Made by a program: the position numbers and the translations under genes. This document shows, in pieces, positions 1 through 7,300 of a stretch of 64,000 bases of DNA. Where the stretch lies: contig JABLXV010000003.1 in the NCBI GenBank assembly GCA_013177895.1, positions 1-64,000 on the forward strand, read 5' to 3'. The stretch is from Brevinematales bacterium. Lineage in GTDB: Bacteria; Spirochaetota; Brevinematia; Brevinematales; GWF1-51-8. The notes under the pieces were generated by a model. That model was not told where the DNA came from. It saw only the letters and a program-made list of their open reading frames with translations, and did no database searches. Every line of letters begins with the position of its first letter. The first letter of the stretch is position 1.

Positions 1-52
1 GAAGCCCCGCTCTTCCCTGATTTTATGGAATAGGATATTAAAAGGAGATCGT

Positions 53-271
53 ATGAATATTATTTATCATGTCAATCAAAAAAGGAATAGGTACAGGGAT
101 ATTGTGTTTATTTCATCTTTCACAGTATGTGATTCTATCTCCGGTATCGGTTACGGAACTAACCGTTATCATACCATTGATTTACCGGAAGAATACGAGA
201 ACTATAAAGAAGCGCATATGCTATGCGAAGAAGGAAGCGGAGAGGATTACCGGTACGGAAGAGTTTCTTAA
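53..271 (+). CDS. Small hypothetical protein (72 aa)
   Basis: I do not recognise this protein. The ATG is preceded by a good Shine-Dalgarno (AAAGGAG, about 6 bases upstream), which is why this frame is chosen over an overlapping frame (69-287) with no ribosome-binding site. It is a soluble-looking, tyrosine-rich protein with no membrane segment and an acidic C-terminal half (PEEYENY, CEEGSGEDY). It is the first of the small-gene array that fills the left 3 kb. Its own promoter, if it has one, lies at or beyond the left edge. No terminator is visible between its stop and the next unit's motif at 295. Confidence 0.55.
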   Translation: MNIIYHVNQKRNRYRDIVFISSFTVCDSISGIGYGTNRYHTIDLPEEYENYKEAHMLCEEGSGEDYRYGRVS

Positions 272-294
272 AATAATCGGAAAATGATATTCAT

Positions 295-310
295 ATCTCG
301 CGGACTGTTA
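295..310 (+). promoter_or_regulatory. Shared ATCTC-N6-TGTTA motif, unit 1
   Basis: ATCTC at 295-299, six bases, TGTTA at 306-310, followed by AT-rich CATTTATAATA. The same spaced pair occurs before at least ten transcription units in the window. TGTTAT could be an extended -10 (TGnTATnnT). The gene it serves starts 30 bases further on. Confidence 0.6.
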
Positions 311-339
311 TCATTTATAATACTTACAGGAGCGAGGGT

Positions 340-663
340 ATGACGAAAGATTTTAGAACGTCCGTAAACGAAGCTGTGAAGGCTTCCAGAGTATCAGGGA
401 AGAAGGATAAGCCCGTCATTACGATGAGCGTGGCGAAGTTTCTCCACTGTGTATACCGGCAAGGTTTTGTTTCAGGTAAAAACACCATGCTCGATAAGGG
501 CGTATGGGTTAAGGATGGATGGAAATACAATTTCCGACCATACCTCAAGAAGTTCATTATGAAGCAAACCGGATTATGGGATGAGCTCTTCGCCCCGTCG
601 AAAGCATATCTCTACCGCGCGATCGCCGGGCACATCGAAGCCGCGCTCGAAGTCGGAGCGTAA
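340..663 (+). CDS. Hypothetical protein (107 aa)
   Basis: Not recognised. The start follows an AGGAGCGAGGG ribosome-binding site. The protein is basic, with a lysine/arginine-rich N-terminal third (KASRVSGKKDK) and aromatic residues in the middle (WVKDGWKYNF, then LWDELF). It has no membrane segment or cysteine motif. It may bind nucleic acid, but only composition supports that. It is a single-gene unit: the shared motif lies at 295-310 and a hairpin plus T-run terminator follows at 683-717. Confidence 0.6.
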   Translation: MTKDFRTSVNEAVKASRVSGKKDKPVITMSVAKFLHCVYRQGFVSGKNTMLDKGVWVKDGWKYNFRPYLKKFIMKQTGLWDELFAPSKAYLYRAIAGHIEAALEVGA

Positions 664-682
664 AAGAAAAGGATTTTAAGAC

Positions 683-717
683 AAGAGGCAGGTTCAATAC
701 TGCCTCTTTTTATTTTC
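683..717 (+). terminator. Rho-independent terminator, unit 1
   Basis: The AAGAGGCAG / CTGCCTCTT stem is followed by TTTTATTTT. The next unit's ATCTC motif begins three bases after the T-tract. Confidence 0.8.
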
Positions 718-719
718 AA

Positions 720-735
720 ATCTCCCCGCCTGTTA
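720..735 (+). promoter_or_regulatory. Shared ATCTC-N6-TGTTA motif, unit 2
   Basis: ATCTC at 720-724, CCCGCC, TGTTA at 731-735. It is nearly identical to the copies at 2174 and 30818 (core CCCGCCTGTTA). The start codon of the next gene is 28 bases downstream. Confidence 0.6.
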
Positions 736-762
736 CCCTGTAAAAGGATAAGGGAGGATTTT

Positions 763-957
763 ATGTTTCTCATGGGAGATGAAGCAAGAATATTCTACGC
801 GATGGCATTGATGGGTAAAACAGAAACGGAAGAACGGGTAAGGGGATTTTACTTCCTTCCGTCCGGCGATGTTGTCGCTTTCGATTTCAACGCCGGTAAA
901 CTCTACACCGACAGTTTCCAAAGAAAAGTCAAAGCCCTCGAATGGTTAAACGTATAA
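763..957 (+). CDS. Small hypothetical protein (64 aa)
   Basis: Not recognised. The start is supported by GGGAGG 7 bases upstream. The sequence has an amphipathic N-terminal helix (EARIFYAMALMG) followed by a beta-like stretch (GFYFLPSGDVVAFDF). It looks like a compact single domain with no cysteines or membrane segment. It is the first gene of a two-gene unit driven from the motif at 720; the next gene begins 26 bases after its stop. Confidence 0.6.
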   Translation: MFLMGDEARIFYAMALMGKTETEERVRGFYFLPSGDVVAFDFNAGKLYTDSFQRKVKALEWLNV

Positions 958-983
958 AAATATTCCATAAAGGAGAGCAAGGT

Positions 984-1229
984 ATGATTGAGAGAACGTT
1001 TATCGTGAGGAAAAGATTTTGTCAGGACGGATCATCCGATCTCGTGAAGACTTTCAAGTCGTTCGATGAAATGAAAAATTTCCTCATCGAACATAATATC
1101 AAAAAGTGGCGCGTCAATATCTTCATGCTCGCTGAGCGTGTCCGTAAGGGAATAGTCGTGGACTTCGATTATTTCCAGCTTAAAAACGTGTCCTGGAACC
1201 GCCAGTCCTGCCCCGCCAGAACCGCATAA
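984..1229 (+). CDS. Small hypothetical protein (81 aa)
   Basis: Not recognised. An in-frame ATG exists at 942 inside the preceding gene, but AAGGAGAGCAAGG sits just before the ATG at 984, so the shorter form is chosen. The protein is basic, begins MIERTFIVRKRF, and is probably a small alpha/beta fold (SFDEMKNFLIEHNIKKW). It is the second gene of the unit that starts at 763. After its stop come a stray ribosome-binding site with a four-codon reading frame (1264-1278) and then a terminator. Confidence 0.55.
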   Translation: MIERTFIVRKRFCQDGSSDLVKTFKSFDEMKNFLIEHNIKKWRVNIFMLAERVRKGIVVDFDYFQLKNVSWNRQSCPARTA

Positions 1230-1263
1230 AAGGTTTTTAAAGGAATATCAATAAGGAGTCCGT

Positions 1264-1278
1264 ATGCGGAACGGTTAA
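1264..1278 (+). other. Four-codon reading frame (MRNG) with its own ribosome-binding site
   Basis: AATAAGGAG precedes an ATG that is followed by only CGG AAC GGT TAA. It lies directly upstream of a terminator. It could be the scar of a deleted gene or a tiny leader peptide; nothing favours either clearly. Confidence 0.3.
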
Positions 1279-1282
1279 GTTT

Positions 1283-1309
1283 AACCCCGGAGATCGTCCG
1301 GGGTTTTTC
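1283..1309 (+). terminator. Rho-independent terminator, unit 2
   Basis: The AACCCCGG / CCGGGGTT stem is followed by TTT. The next ATCTC motif starts at 1312. Confidence 0.8.
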
Positions 1310-1311
1310 TT

Positions 1312-1327
1312 ATCTCTTGCCATGTTA
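1312..1327 (+). promoter_or_regulatory. Shared ATCTC-N6-TGTTA motif, unit 3
   Basis: ATCTC at 1312-1316, TTGCCA, TGTTA at 1323-1327, immediately after the preceding terminator and 27 bases before the next start codon. Confidence 0.6.
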
Positions 1328-1353
1328 TTGATAAAATGAATAAAGGAGCTGGT

Positions 1354-1575
1354 ATGGATATTAATATGAATAACCAGATGTTCGAGTTTCAATTATCCCG
1401 GATCACCGGATTGAAGGGAGTACAGCTTCAGGTTATGATCAGCCAAGTCCTCGCGGCGTTCGCCTATTCTTTCGGAATGAACGACGAAGCCCTGACACTT
1501 GAAAAACAGTCCGCTCAAGTGAAAACTATCGACTTCTTTAGGAAAAACAATTACAGAGCGTTTAGTAACAACTGA
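1354..1575 (+). CDS. Small hypothetical protein (73 aa)
   Basis: Not recognised. An ATG at 1336 is in frame, but AAAGGAGCTGGT lies directly before the ATG at 1354, which is taken as the start. The protein is mostly helical and hydrophobic in the middle (GVQLQVMISQVLAAFAYSFG) without reaching a clear membrane segment, then polar (LEKQSAQVK). It is alone in its unit, with the shared motif at 1312 and a terminator at 1584. Confidence 0.55.
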   Translation: MDINMNNQMFEFQLSRITGLKGVQLQVMISQVLAAFAYSFGMNDEALTLEKQSAQVKTIDFFRKNNYRAFSNN

Positions 1576-1583
1576 CAAAGACT

Positions 1584-1612
1584 TCCCCGGAGAAATCCGG
1601 GGATATCTTTTA
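1584..1612 (+). terminator. Rho-independent terminator, unit 3
   Basis: CCCCGG (1585-1590) pairs with CCGGGG (1597-1602), followed by ATATCTTTTAT. The next ATCTC motif follows two bases later. Confidence 0.7.
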
Positions 1613-1613
1613 T

Positions 1614-1629
1614 ATCTCCGCGACTGTTA
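1614..1629 (+). promoter_or_regulatory. Shared ATCTC-N6-TGTTA motif, unit 4
   Basis: ATCTC at 1614-1618, CGCGAC, TGTTA at 1625-1629. The start codon of the next gene lies 31 bases downstream. Confidence 0.6.
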
Positions 1630-1659
1630 GTATACAAATACAGTACAGAGGGGTTTTCC

Positions 1660-1899
1660 ATGAATAAGACTCAATACGCGGTATGGGTAGAAAATTCGCA
1701 TAAGGCGAGCGAAAAACAAGTCTTTAATCGTTTCGTGTTTATCCTTTCAAGCGATACCGAAGCCGAGGAAGTATGCAGTTATCTCAACCGCATGAGAATT
1801 GAAGAAAACGGTTATACCCACCATTATTATTTTGAACCCGCAGAGCTCACCGAACCTAAAATTTATGTACCGGAGTATTATCACCGAGTCCGCCCGTAA
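1660..1899 (+). CDS. Small hypothetical protein (79 aa)
   Basis: Not recognised. AGAGGGG precedes the ATG. The pattern is beta strand (TQYAVWVEN), helix (KASEKQVFNRF), strand (VFILSS), helix (EAEEVCSYLNRM), resembling a small ferredoxin-like alpha/beta fold. That is inferred from secondary-structure pattern only. It is rich in histidine and tyrosine near the end (THHYYFEP). It is followed 34 bases later by a second gene in the same unit. Confidence 0.6.
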   Translation: MNKTQYAVWVENSHKASEKQVFNRFVFILSSDTEAEEVCSYLNRMRIEENGYTHHYYFEPAELTEPKIYVPEYYHRVRP

Positions 1900-1932
1900 T
1901 GCTGTCATTATCTTTTTGAAAGAGGAGGATAT

Positions 1933-2133
1933 ATGATTTACTGTCAAGAGGAGAGGATTATTCACACAAGACGCCGTACTCATGCCGAAGTCGTCCGCTG
2001 GATTAACGAACACAAATATGACCGCGCTGTCTATTGTGTCGAAAGTGAGTATTCCAAAAGAGGAACCCTGGAGCACCTCGCGGTCGAATACCGGAAAATT
2101 CCGGTTATGAATTCTCCCGTGTTCGCTTTCTGA
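1933..2133 (+). CDS. Small hypothetical protein (66 aa)
   Basis: Not recognised. It has a strong AGAGGAGG ribosome-binding site. It has a basic N-terminal part (RIIHTRRRTHAEVVRWINEHK) and two cysteines (C4, C36). It is the second gene of its unit and ends just before a terminator. A small regulatory protein is possible but nothing specific supports it. Confidence 0.6.
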   Translation: MIYCQEERIIHTRRRTHAEVVRWINEHKYDRAVYCVESEYSKRGTLEHLAVEYRKIPVMNSPVFAF

Positions 2134-2139
2134 TATCTT

Positions 2140-2170
2140 ACCCCGGATGATCTCCGGGGTTTTTTATTTT
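2140..2170 (+). terminator. Rho-independent terminator, unit 4
   Basis: CCCCGG / CCGGGG stem with a seven-base loop, followed by TTTTTTATTTTT. The next ATCTC motif starts at 2174. Confidence 0.85.
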
Positions 2171-2173
2171 TAA

Positions 2174-2189
2174 ATCTCCCCGCCTGTTA
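2174..2189 (+). promoter_or_regulatory. Shared ATCTC-N6-TGTTA motif, unit 5 (RNA unit)
   Basis: ATCTC at 2174-2178, CCCGCC, TGTTA at 2185-2189, then TATGTATGAA. Here the motif is followed not by a protein gene but by about 540 bases of non-coding DNA with two tRNA genes. That argues that the motif is a promoter rather than a translational signal. Confidence 0.6.
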
Positions 2190-2464
2190 TATGTATGAAA
2201 GCGGAAATATTAACTTACAGACCGCAGGAGTAAATCTTAAATAGGTTCTCCAACCTGACGTAAGAAATAACCCCGCTTCCAGATTACGGCAGTCCGGTCC
2301 CTCGGCTTCGGCTCGGGATCGACGCCGGGAGAGTTTTTCCGGTTTCTCTCTTTCAAGGTGAAAAAATCGGTTTATTATAATCATTACGTTATCCGCCTTT
2401 TAGGTATGGAGCGTTTTTGATCGGCGAAGTTTTGAAAGCCGGAGTCCGTTAATCTCCGGTATCC
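2190..2464 (+). ncRNA. 5' part of a tRNA-containing transcript, function unknown
   Basis: No open frame in this stretch has a ribosome-binding site. It lies between the motif at 2174 and the first tRNA, so it is probably transcribed with the tRNAs. Visible structures are an AGGT/ACCT hairpin near 2241, a C-TTCG-G tetraloop hairpin near 2305, and a CCGGAG/CTCCGG hairpin just before the tRNA (about 2439-2460). I could not fold any part into a convincing third tRNA. It may simply be a long leader. Confidence 0.35.
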
Positions 2465-2466
2465 TT

Positions 2467-2540
2467 TTCACCGTAGTCTAATTTGGCAGGACACGGGAGT
2501 TTGAATCCCGAATGTGAAGGTTCGAGTCCTTCCGGTGAAT
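2467..2540 (+). tRNA. tRNA-Gln (anticodon TTG)
   Basis: A full cloverleaf can be drawn: acceptor TTCACCG/CGGTGAA, D-stem GTCT/GGAC, anticodon stem CGGGA/TCCCG around loop GTTTGAA, T-stem GAAGG/CCTTC around TTCGAGT, and discriminator T. The loop places TTG at 34-36, which reads CAA (Gln). No CCA is encoded. The acceptor sequence is not that of a typical bacterial tRNA-Gln, so its charging identity is less certain than its fold. It lies four bases from a second tRNA gene. Confidence 0.85.
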
Positions 2541-2544
2541 ATTT

Positions 2545-2617
2545 GCGACGGTAGCCAAGAGGTTAAGGCAACAGACTGCAAATCTGTTATTCATGGGTTC
2601 AATCCCCATTCGTCGCT
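2545..2617 (+). tRNA. tRNA-Cys (anticodon GCA)
   Basis: The cloverleaf has acceptor GCGACGG/TCGTCGC (one G-T pair), D-stem GCC/GGC, anticodon stem ACAGA/TCTGT around CTGCAAA, T-stem ATGGG/CCCAT around TTCAATC, and discriminator T. The anticodon GCA and discriminator U both fit tRNA-Cys. CCA is not encoded. It is co-transcribed with the upstream tRNA-Gln. Confidence 0.88.
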
Positions 2618-2731
2618 AAGGAAATCCGACCGTGTTCATGCTAAACGGCAACGGCTATCGGGGCGCAGGGGATCGCGCCAGTTCCCACCGGTAGAAAAAC
2701 GGAGAATGTACATTCTCCGGAGAAACATGAG
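2618..2731 (+). ncRNA. Structured RNA segment downstream of the tRNAs
   Basis: This stretch lies between tRNA-Cys and the terminator. It contains a composite hairpin: CTATCGG (2655-2661) pairs with CCGGTAG (2688-2694), enclosing GGCGC/GCGCC (2662-2666 with 2675-2679). A perfect palindrome, GGAGAATGTACATTCTCC, lies at 2701-2718. It does not fold as a tRNA. It could be a separate small RNA or a processing/termination region. No known family is recognised. Confidence 0.4.
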
Positions 2732-2783
2732 ATAGCGGGTAACAGGTGTGATTAGGCTCTACCTGTCCCGCTATTTTTATTTT
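2732..2783 (+). terminator. Rho-independent terminator of the tRNA unit
   Basis: A long stem, ATAGCGGG..ACAGGT with ACCTGTCCCGCTAT, is followed by TTTTATTTT. It is clear and strong. Confidence 0.85.
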
Positions 2784-2826
2784 ATCAGGAAAGGGTATTA
2801 AAAAGGGAATCTTACCGGAAATCTCA

Positions 2827-2842
2827 ATCTCATGCCTTGTTA
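2827..2842 (+). promoter_or_regulatory. Shared ATCTC-N6-TGTTA motif, unit 6
   Basis: ATCTC at 2827-2831, ATGCCT, TGTTA at 2838-2842. Only 22 bases separate it from the start codon, so the leader must be very short. Confidence 0.6.
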
Positions 2843-2864
2843 TCTATTATGCAAGGAGGATACA

Positions 2865-3086
2865 ATGAAGAATATCCACGGAGAAACGGTATGGAACATT
2901 GCCGTAAGAGTAGAGGGTAACGACCTTCTTGAGGTCCGTGTCATTAACGATGTTACCGAAGTCAAAAGGACGGACTCTTTCCTTCTCGCGTGGCCGGTCA
3001 ATCCTGATAATAACAGTAAGACCGGTATCGCTGAGATGATCTGCGGTAAGCGCGGCTGGAATAACAAGGTCGCAATGGCAGCGTAA
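2865..3086 (+). CDS. Small hypothetical protein (73 aa)
   Basis: Not recognised. An in-frame ATG at 2832 lies inside the shared promoter motif, while AAGGAGG stands before the ATG at 2865, so the latter is taken. The protein begins with a beta-like segment (ETVWNIAVRVEGNDLLEVRVINDVTEV) and ends with a basic helix (GKRGWNNK). No membrane segment or metal site. It is alone in its unit, followed by a terminator. Confidence 0.6.
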   Translation: MKNIHGETVWNIAVRVEGNDLLEVRVINDVTEVKRTDSFLLAWPVNPDNNSKTGIAEMICGKRGWNNKVAMAA

Positions 3087-3118
3087 ATATAAAACCCCCT
3101 CTCCTCTTTCTTTCAGTA

Positions 3119-3147
3119 TAACCCCGCAAGGAAAGCGGGGTTTTTTA
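3119..3147 (+). terminator. Rho-independent terminator, unit 6
   Basis: The AACCCCGC / GCGGGGTT stem is followed by TTTTATTTA. It closes the small-gene array. Confidence 0.8.
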
Positions 3148-3621
3148 TTTATCTTTTTAATAATCGTCAATCGTCGCGTGCCGGGAGATATAATACCCCT
3201 ATCCATAGAAACTTTCACTCATATATCCATAATTTTACCCTTTTTTACACATCTTTTAGATCATTCACTATCACACCACAAGACCATATTTCACACTTTA
3301 CTCTATCAAATAATACATATTCCCATAGATAATTTTACTACTCAATATGAATACTAAACCCAATACACGCAATTCCAGCATAGTACCTTAACCCATGCAA
3401 ATTATTCAGTACACAGGTTAAAGGTACTTTGCTACAAATGCTATAGATGGCATTAATGCCATAGGTAACGCTCTGCACAGTTCCCGTACATCGATATGGG
3501 TAAAAAAGCATTACATTTCTCATAATTCATTGTTATATTATACTGTTAGAACGCACATTATTTTACCCATCCCGATATTTTCATCTTTAAGAATATTTCT
3601 CTTTATTTTATGCACAACCTA

Positions 3622-3650
3622 TTGACATTATTATATTTATGCGGTAAAAT
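3622..3650 (+). promoter_or_regulatory. Sigma-70 promoter upstream of the RHH-like gene
   Basis: TTGACA (3622-3627), a 17-base spacer and TAAAAT (3645-3650): a near-consensus housekeeping promoter, unlike the motif used by the neighbouring small genes. Confidence 0.75.
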
Positions 3651-3665
3651 CTATCTTAACCAGAA

Positions 3666-3696
3666 TATGGTAAAGCATGATTTCTTGCTTACCATA
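3666..3696. promoter_or_regulatory. Operator-like inverted repeat
   Basis: TATGGTAAAGCA (3666-3677) faces TGCTTACCATA (3686-3696), with one bulged base. It lies just downstream of the promoter -10, where a repressor would act. A further half site, ATATGGTA, lies near 3753. Autoregulation by the DNA-binding protein encoded next is the simplest reading. Confidence 0.5.
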
Positions 3697-3777
3697 ATAC
3701 TTTTTATGTGATTTATAACTCTTTATATAGCTATAACTTATAAATATAAGAAATATGGTATTTCAGGAGTAATATTT

Positions 3778-4116
3778 ATGCCTAATAATGACGCGGGAGA
3801 TTTAAAAAGAAAAGTGTCTCATCATGTTCTTTTTACCAAAGAAGAAGACCTGAATCTAAAAATGGTCAGGGTTAATTTGGCAAAAAAGAACTATGTTTTT
3901 AGTTCAATGAGTAATATGCTTCGTTTTTTAATTCTTCGCGGTATCGATTTTATGGATAAAGATATGGATATCCAGAAGGAAGAAGATAAAAGATTGGTAG
4001 ATTATAAAACACTTCTTATGAGTGTCGAAAGCATGAAAGACAGTATTATTGATCTTACGGAAAAATTTAAAAAATTGAATATCGGCGTCCAGGACGTATT
4101 GAGTACGCGCAAATGA
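3778..4116 (+). CDS. Probable relaxosome accessory DNA-binding protein (112 aa)
   Basis: It begins with a short basic arm (DLKRKVSHHVLF) followed by an RHH-like pattern in which a strand leads into two helices (EEDLNLKMVRVNLAKK, then MSNMLRFLILRG). The C-terminal half is a likely coiled coil (residues about 65-105). Size, fold pattern and position directly before a MobF relaxase suggest a TraY/TrwA-like protein that binds oriT and controls its own promoter. The family match is not certain because no invariant residue can be checked by eye. CAGGAGT provides the ribosome-binding site. The repeat-rich spacers on either side of the relaxase gene could be its binding sites. Confidence 0.55.
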   Translation: MPNNDAGDLKRKVSHHVLFTKEEDLNLKMVRVNLAKKNYVFSSMSNMLRFLILRGIDFMDKDMDIQKEEDKRLVDYKTLLMSVESMKDSIIDLTEKFKKLNIGVQDVLSTRK

Positions 4117-4318
4117 TTTCAATACTTTTTCAATGAATACAAGATCGGTATTTGTTATTATTAATAACTACAGTTCTGTTAATATTAACAGAACCCAATA
4201 GTATCATTGATATTTCAATGATTACGTTACTATTGATATCGTGTTATTATTAAATTTTGTATCTATTGAATTATGTATTCATTGATTTTGTGATTATTGA
4301 TACTATTCGGAGAAGATG
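4117..4318. repeat. Repeat-rich spacer with 22-bp palindrome; candidate oriT
   Basis: It contains a perfect palindrome, GTTCTGTTAAT/ATTAACAGAAC, at 4173-4194. This is followed by at least six ATTGA/ATTGAT elements roughly 10-20 bases apart up to the relaxase start, including ATTACG..ACTATTGATAT and GTATTCATTGAT. The same words recur in the spacer after the relaxase (7415-7638). Such arrays near a relaxase gene are typical binding sites for relaxosome proteins or relaxase operators. The nick position was not found. Confidence 0.45.
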
Positions 4319-7300
4319 ATGGTTAAGGTTAATAATGGCTACAAAGACCTGAAGGAATACATTGATCTCGCTTCTGATGTAGAAACCAAAGATATTGTTG
4401 AAACCATTCGTGAGCGTAAGAATGAGATTATGAAAACCGCAAAGACGGAAGGGCGTAAAGTGAAGAACGGATATTTTGAAATATCCTTTGCTCCGGATAA
4501 AACCGTATCGATCGCGGCATTGGCCGCTGATGAAATTTTCATAAACGAGAAGATAGTCAAGGCTCATCATAACGCGGTCAGCGTTGTCTATGACTATCTT
4601 AGTAAAAATCTTTCTTATTGCAAAGATGGCGGAAGTTATATAAAAGCGGAGAGTATTGAAGCATACCGGATCGAACACTTCCGAAGCCGGGAGAACGATC
4701 CCCATATTCACACTCATTATGTCATTATGAATGAAGTCAATAATTCCGGAGTAAAACGCGCCGTGTCCAGGGGGTTCTATGATGAACTCTCTCTTGACCG
4801 GATGTATAATCATCAGTTGAATTACGAACTTCATAAAGCCGGTATAAATTCCTACATGGATAACGGGATTACTAAAATCAAAGGAATATCCGATAATGCG
4901 CAAATATACTTCTCAAAGTCAAAATTAAAAATGGATCTTCTCGGCCTTGAGTACGCGGAGAATAATATCGGGGACGAACTTACCGAGGGCGCTGCGGGGC
5001 GCATAAACGCACTGAGTTATGTGATGAATAAATCGGATAAATCCCTTACTCATTTATCGGATTTAAAGGAAGTATGGAATAAGGAGTACGCTGACCTTGC
5101 CGCGCAGGGTGAAGTGAAAAACGCTTATCTTTTAAAGCCCCAATCAAAACGATCTACTGACGAGATAAAACATCCTTTTTCCGGTGGACGGGAACTTGAA
5201 GATATTAATAATGTGGTCAGTCTTGCGATTAAAAATGTAGTGGACCGGCATAGTGTTTTTACTTTGGATAACGTTTTAGAAAGCGTCCGCAAAATATCTG
5301 AAGATGTGACAAAAACACCTTACGATATGAAACTGGTCGAGGAGGTGTTGAGTCGTAAGGGTCTTCGCATTGTGGATTATGCGACAAAGAATATCCGGGA
5401 TTCTTTAATCACTTATCCGTTGTATACCACGTTCGAGGAATGTAAAAAAGAGAAGGATATCATAAACTCGATCAATCTTTTTAAGAAGGGTGAAAGTAAA
5501 ATATTCATTGAGGAAGATGGGAAAGGGATTCCTGCTAAACTAAAATCATTCATTGATGAGTACAATAAATACTTTTACGATACATTCGGGAAAAGGGAAT
5601 ACCTGAACAAAGGGCAGAGGATGGCGCTAAAAGGCATTCTTTCTAAAGAGAAGTTTTGCGTAATGATCGGGGACGCTGGAACCGGTAAGACTAAACTGAT
5701 GAACGCGCTTAAATATATATCAGAGAAAAACGGATGGGTGATCGACGGCCTTGCGCATACCGGAGAAGCCTCGAAAGAATTAAGGTATCAGGGTATTGCG
5801 GCTCAAACAGTAGATTCTTTCCTTCATCAATATAAACACGCCGATGCAGATGTTTTATCGAAAGTATTGAATAACGAAAAACGAATACTGATAATTGATG
5901 AAGCGAGCTTTATTCCGAATAACACGTTTCTTACTTTGATGGAAAAAGCGCAGGCGATGGGTTACGAAAAAATCGTGGTCGTGGGAGATTATAAACAGTT
6001 GACGGCCATAAAATCCGGGAATCCTTTCCTTGTTTCAATATACAATACTGGTACAGATAAACTTCTTCGTCTTTCCCAGATCATGCGCCAGGAACAAAAC
6101 TCGATGTACGCCGAGATGACAAAATACATGGCGGATATCAATAATCTCAACATTCAGGATTTTATTAAAAAGATTGAAAAAATGGGTATTTATTACAAAA
6201 CGGAAGGCAGTACCGAAGATGGCGAACGTAATTTGAAAGACGCTTGGTCGGTCGTCGATAAGTTCAACGAAATACGGAATAAAAAAGGACAGATTGACAC
6301 TGTGCTTATTACCAAGACTCACAAAGATAAAGACCTTCTAAATGCTTTTGTGAGACAGACGCTTAAAGAGACGGATGAACTTCTTGAAAGCGGTCTTTCT
6401 GCTACGGTATACCGTCCGGTCGATATGACTATTGTTGATGTTTGCAGCATGAAAAGTTATTCTAACGGAATGAAACTCATTTTTCAGAATAACACTTTAG
6501 GTATTGAGCGCGGATCGATCGGTATTGTAAAACGTGTTGACGATGAGTTAGGGATTATGGATATCGAGTTTTATAAAGACGGCGTTTACAGCCAGCGTCG
6601 CTTAAATCGTAAAGACTTACTTCATATTGAGGACGTTCAGGTTTATGAAAATCGGCAGCTCGCACTCGGGTTGGGTGACATAATCATGTTTCTTAAAAAT
6701 GAAAAAAAACTCGGTCTTGTCAATGGAGATACTGGCGTGATAGAAGCGGTCGAGAAAGATGAAAAGAACGGCTTTTATATCTCGGTCCATGTTCCTGGAA
6801 AGAAGAATACTGTAAAGATTAATCTGGATAGCCTGTATAACTATAATTTTTTCGATTACGGATATGCCAGTACGATTATGAAAACCCAGGGTAAAAGTAT
6901 CAATAAGGTTATTCTGTATCTTCCCAGCGACGGGTATTATAACTACAATGATCTTTATGTCGCGTTCAGCCGCGGCCGGGAAGAGATACATATATTTACC
7001 GACGATATCGATAAACTCATGTACAACCTTCAGAAAGTCTACCTCAAGGAGAGTATTTTACTGACACGTTTATCCGGGAAAAAATCAGAGTATCTCCAAA
7101 AAGAAGCAGATCGCTTGTGCGGTCTATATGAAGTTCAGGCGGAGGAAGGTAAACTTAAATACAAAGACCTTGTTCCTTTAATTGAAAAAGAGATTTTCAA
7201 AAAGATTAAAGACGGTGATATATCCCACAGTTTTCGCCGGAATTTTGAAGATCGTGAAATGATACTGGATAGATTATTCAAAGAACGGGTGCAAGAAGTC

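Larger units (their letters stand above)
3148..3777. other. 630-base AT-rich non-coding region; candidate oriT/regulatory region
   Basis: No credible gene is present. It contains a long inverted repeat, AGTACCTTAACC (3382-3393) against GGTTAAAGGTACT (3416-3428) with one bulged base; a 12-bp palindrome GGCATTAATGCC near 3448; repeated short TTTTACCC-type runs; and, at its right end, a consensus promoter and an operator-like inverted repeat for the gene at 3778. In MobF plasmids such as R388 the oriT lies just upstream of the accessory DNA-binding gene, which would place it here. No nick site was identified. Confidence 0.4.

Noticed and set aside
69-287. 72-aa frame overlapping the first small gene
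   Set aside because: No ribosome-binding site, whereas the frame at 53 has a good one.
2514-2735. 73-aa frame through the tRNA region
   Set aside because: It runs through two intact tRNA genes and the palindromic RNA; no ribosome-binding site.
3338-3523. 61-aa minus-strand frame in the non-coding block
   Set aside because: No ribosome-binding site, and it covers the inverted repeats; treated as non-coding.
4271-4903. 210-aa open frame on the minus strand
   Set aside because: It lies opposite the clearly coding relaxase gene, has no ribosome-binding site and no family character; it is a shadow of the + strand gene.
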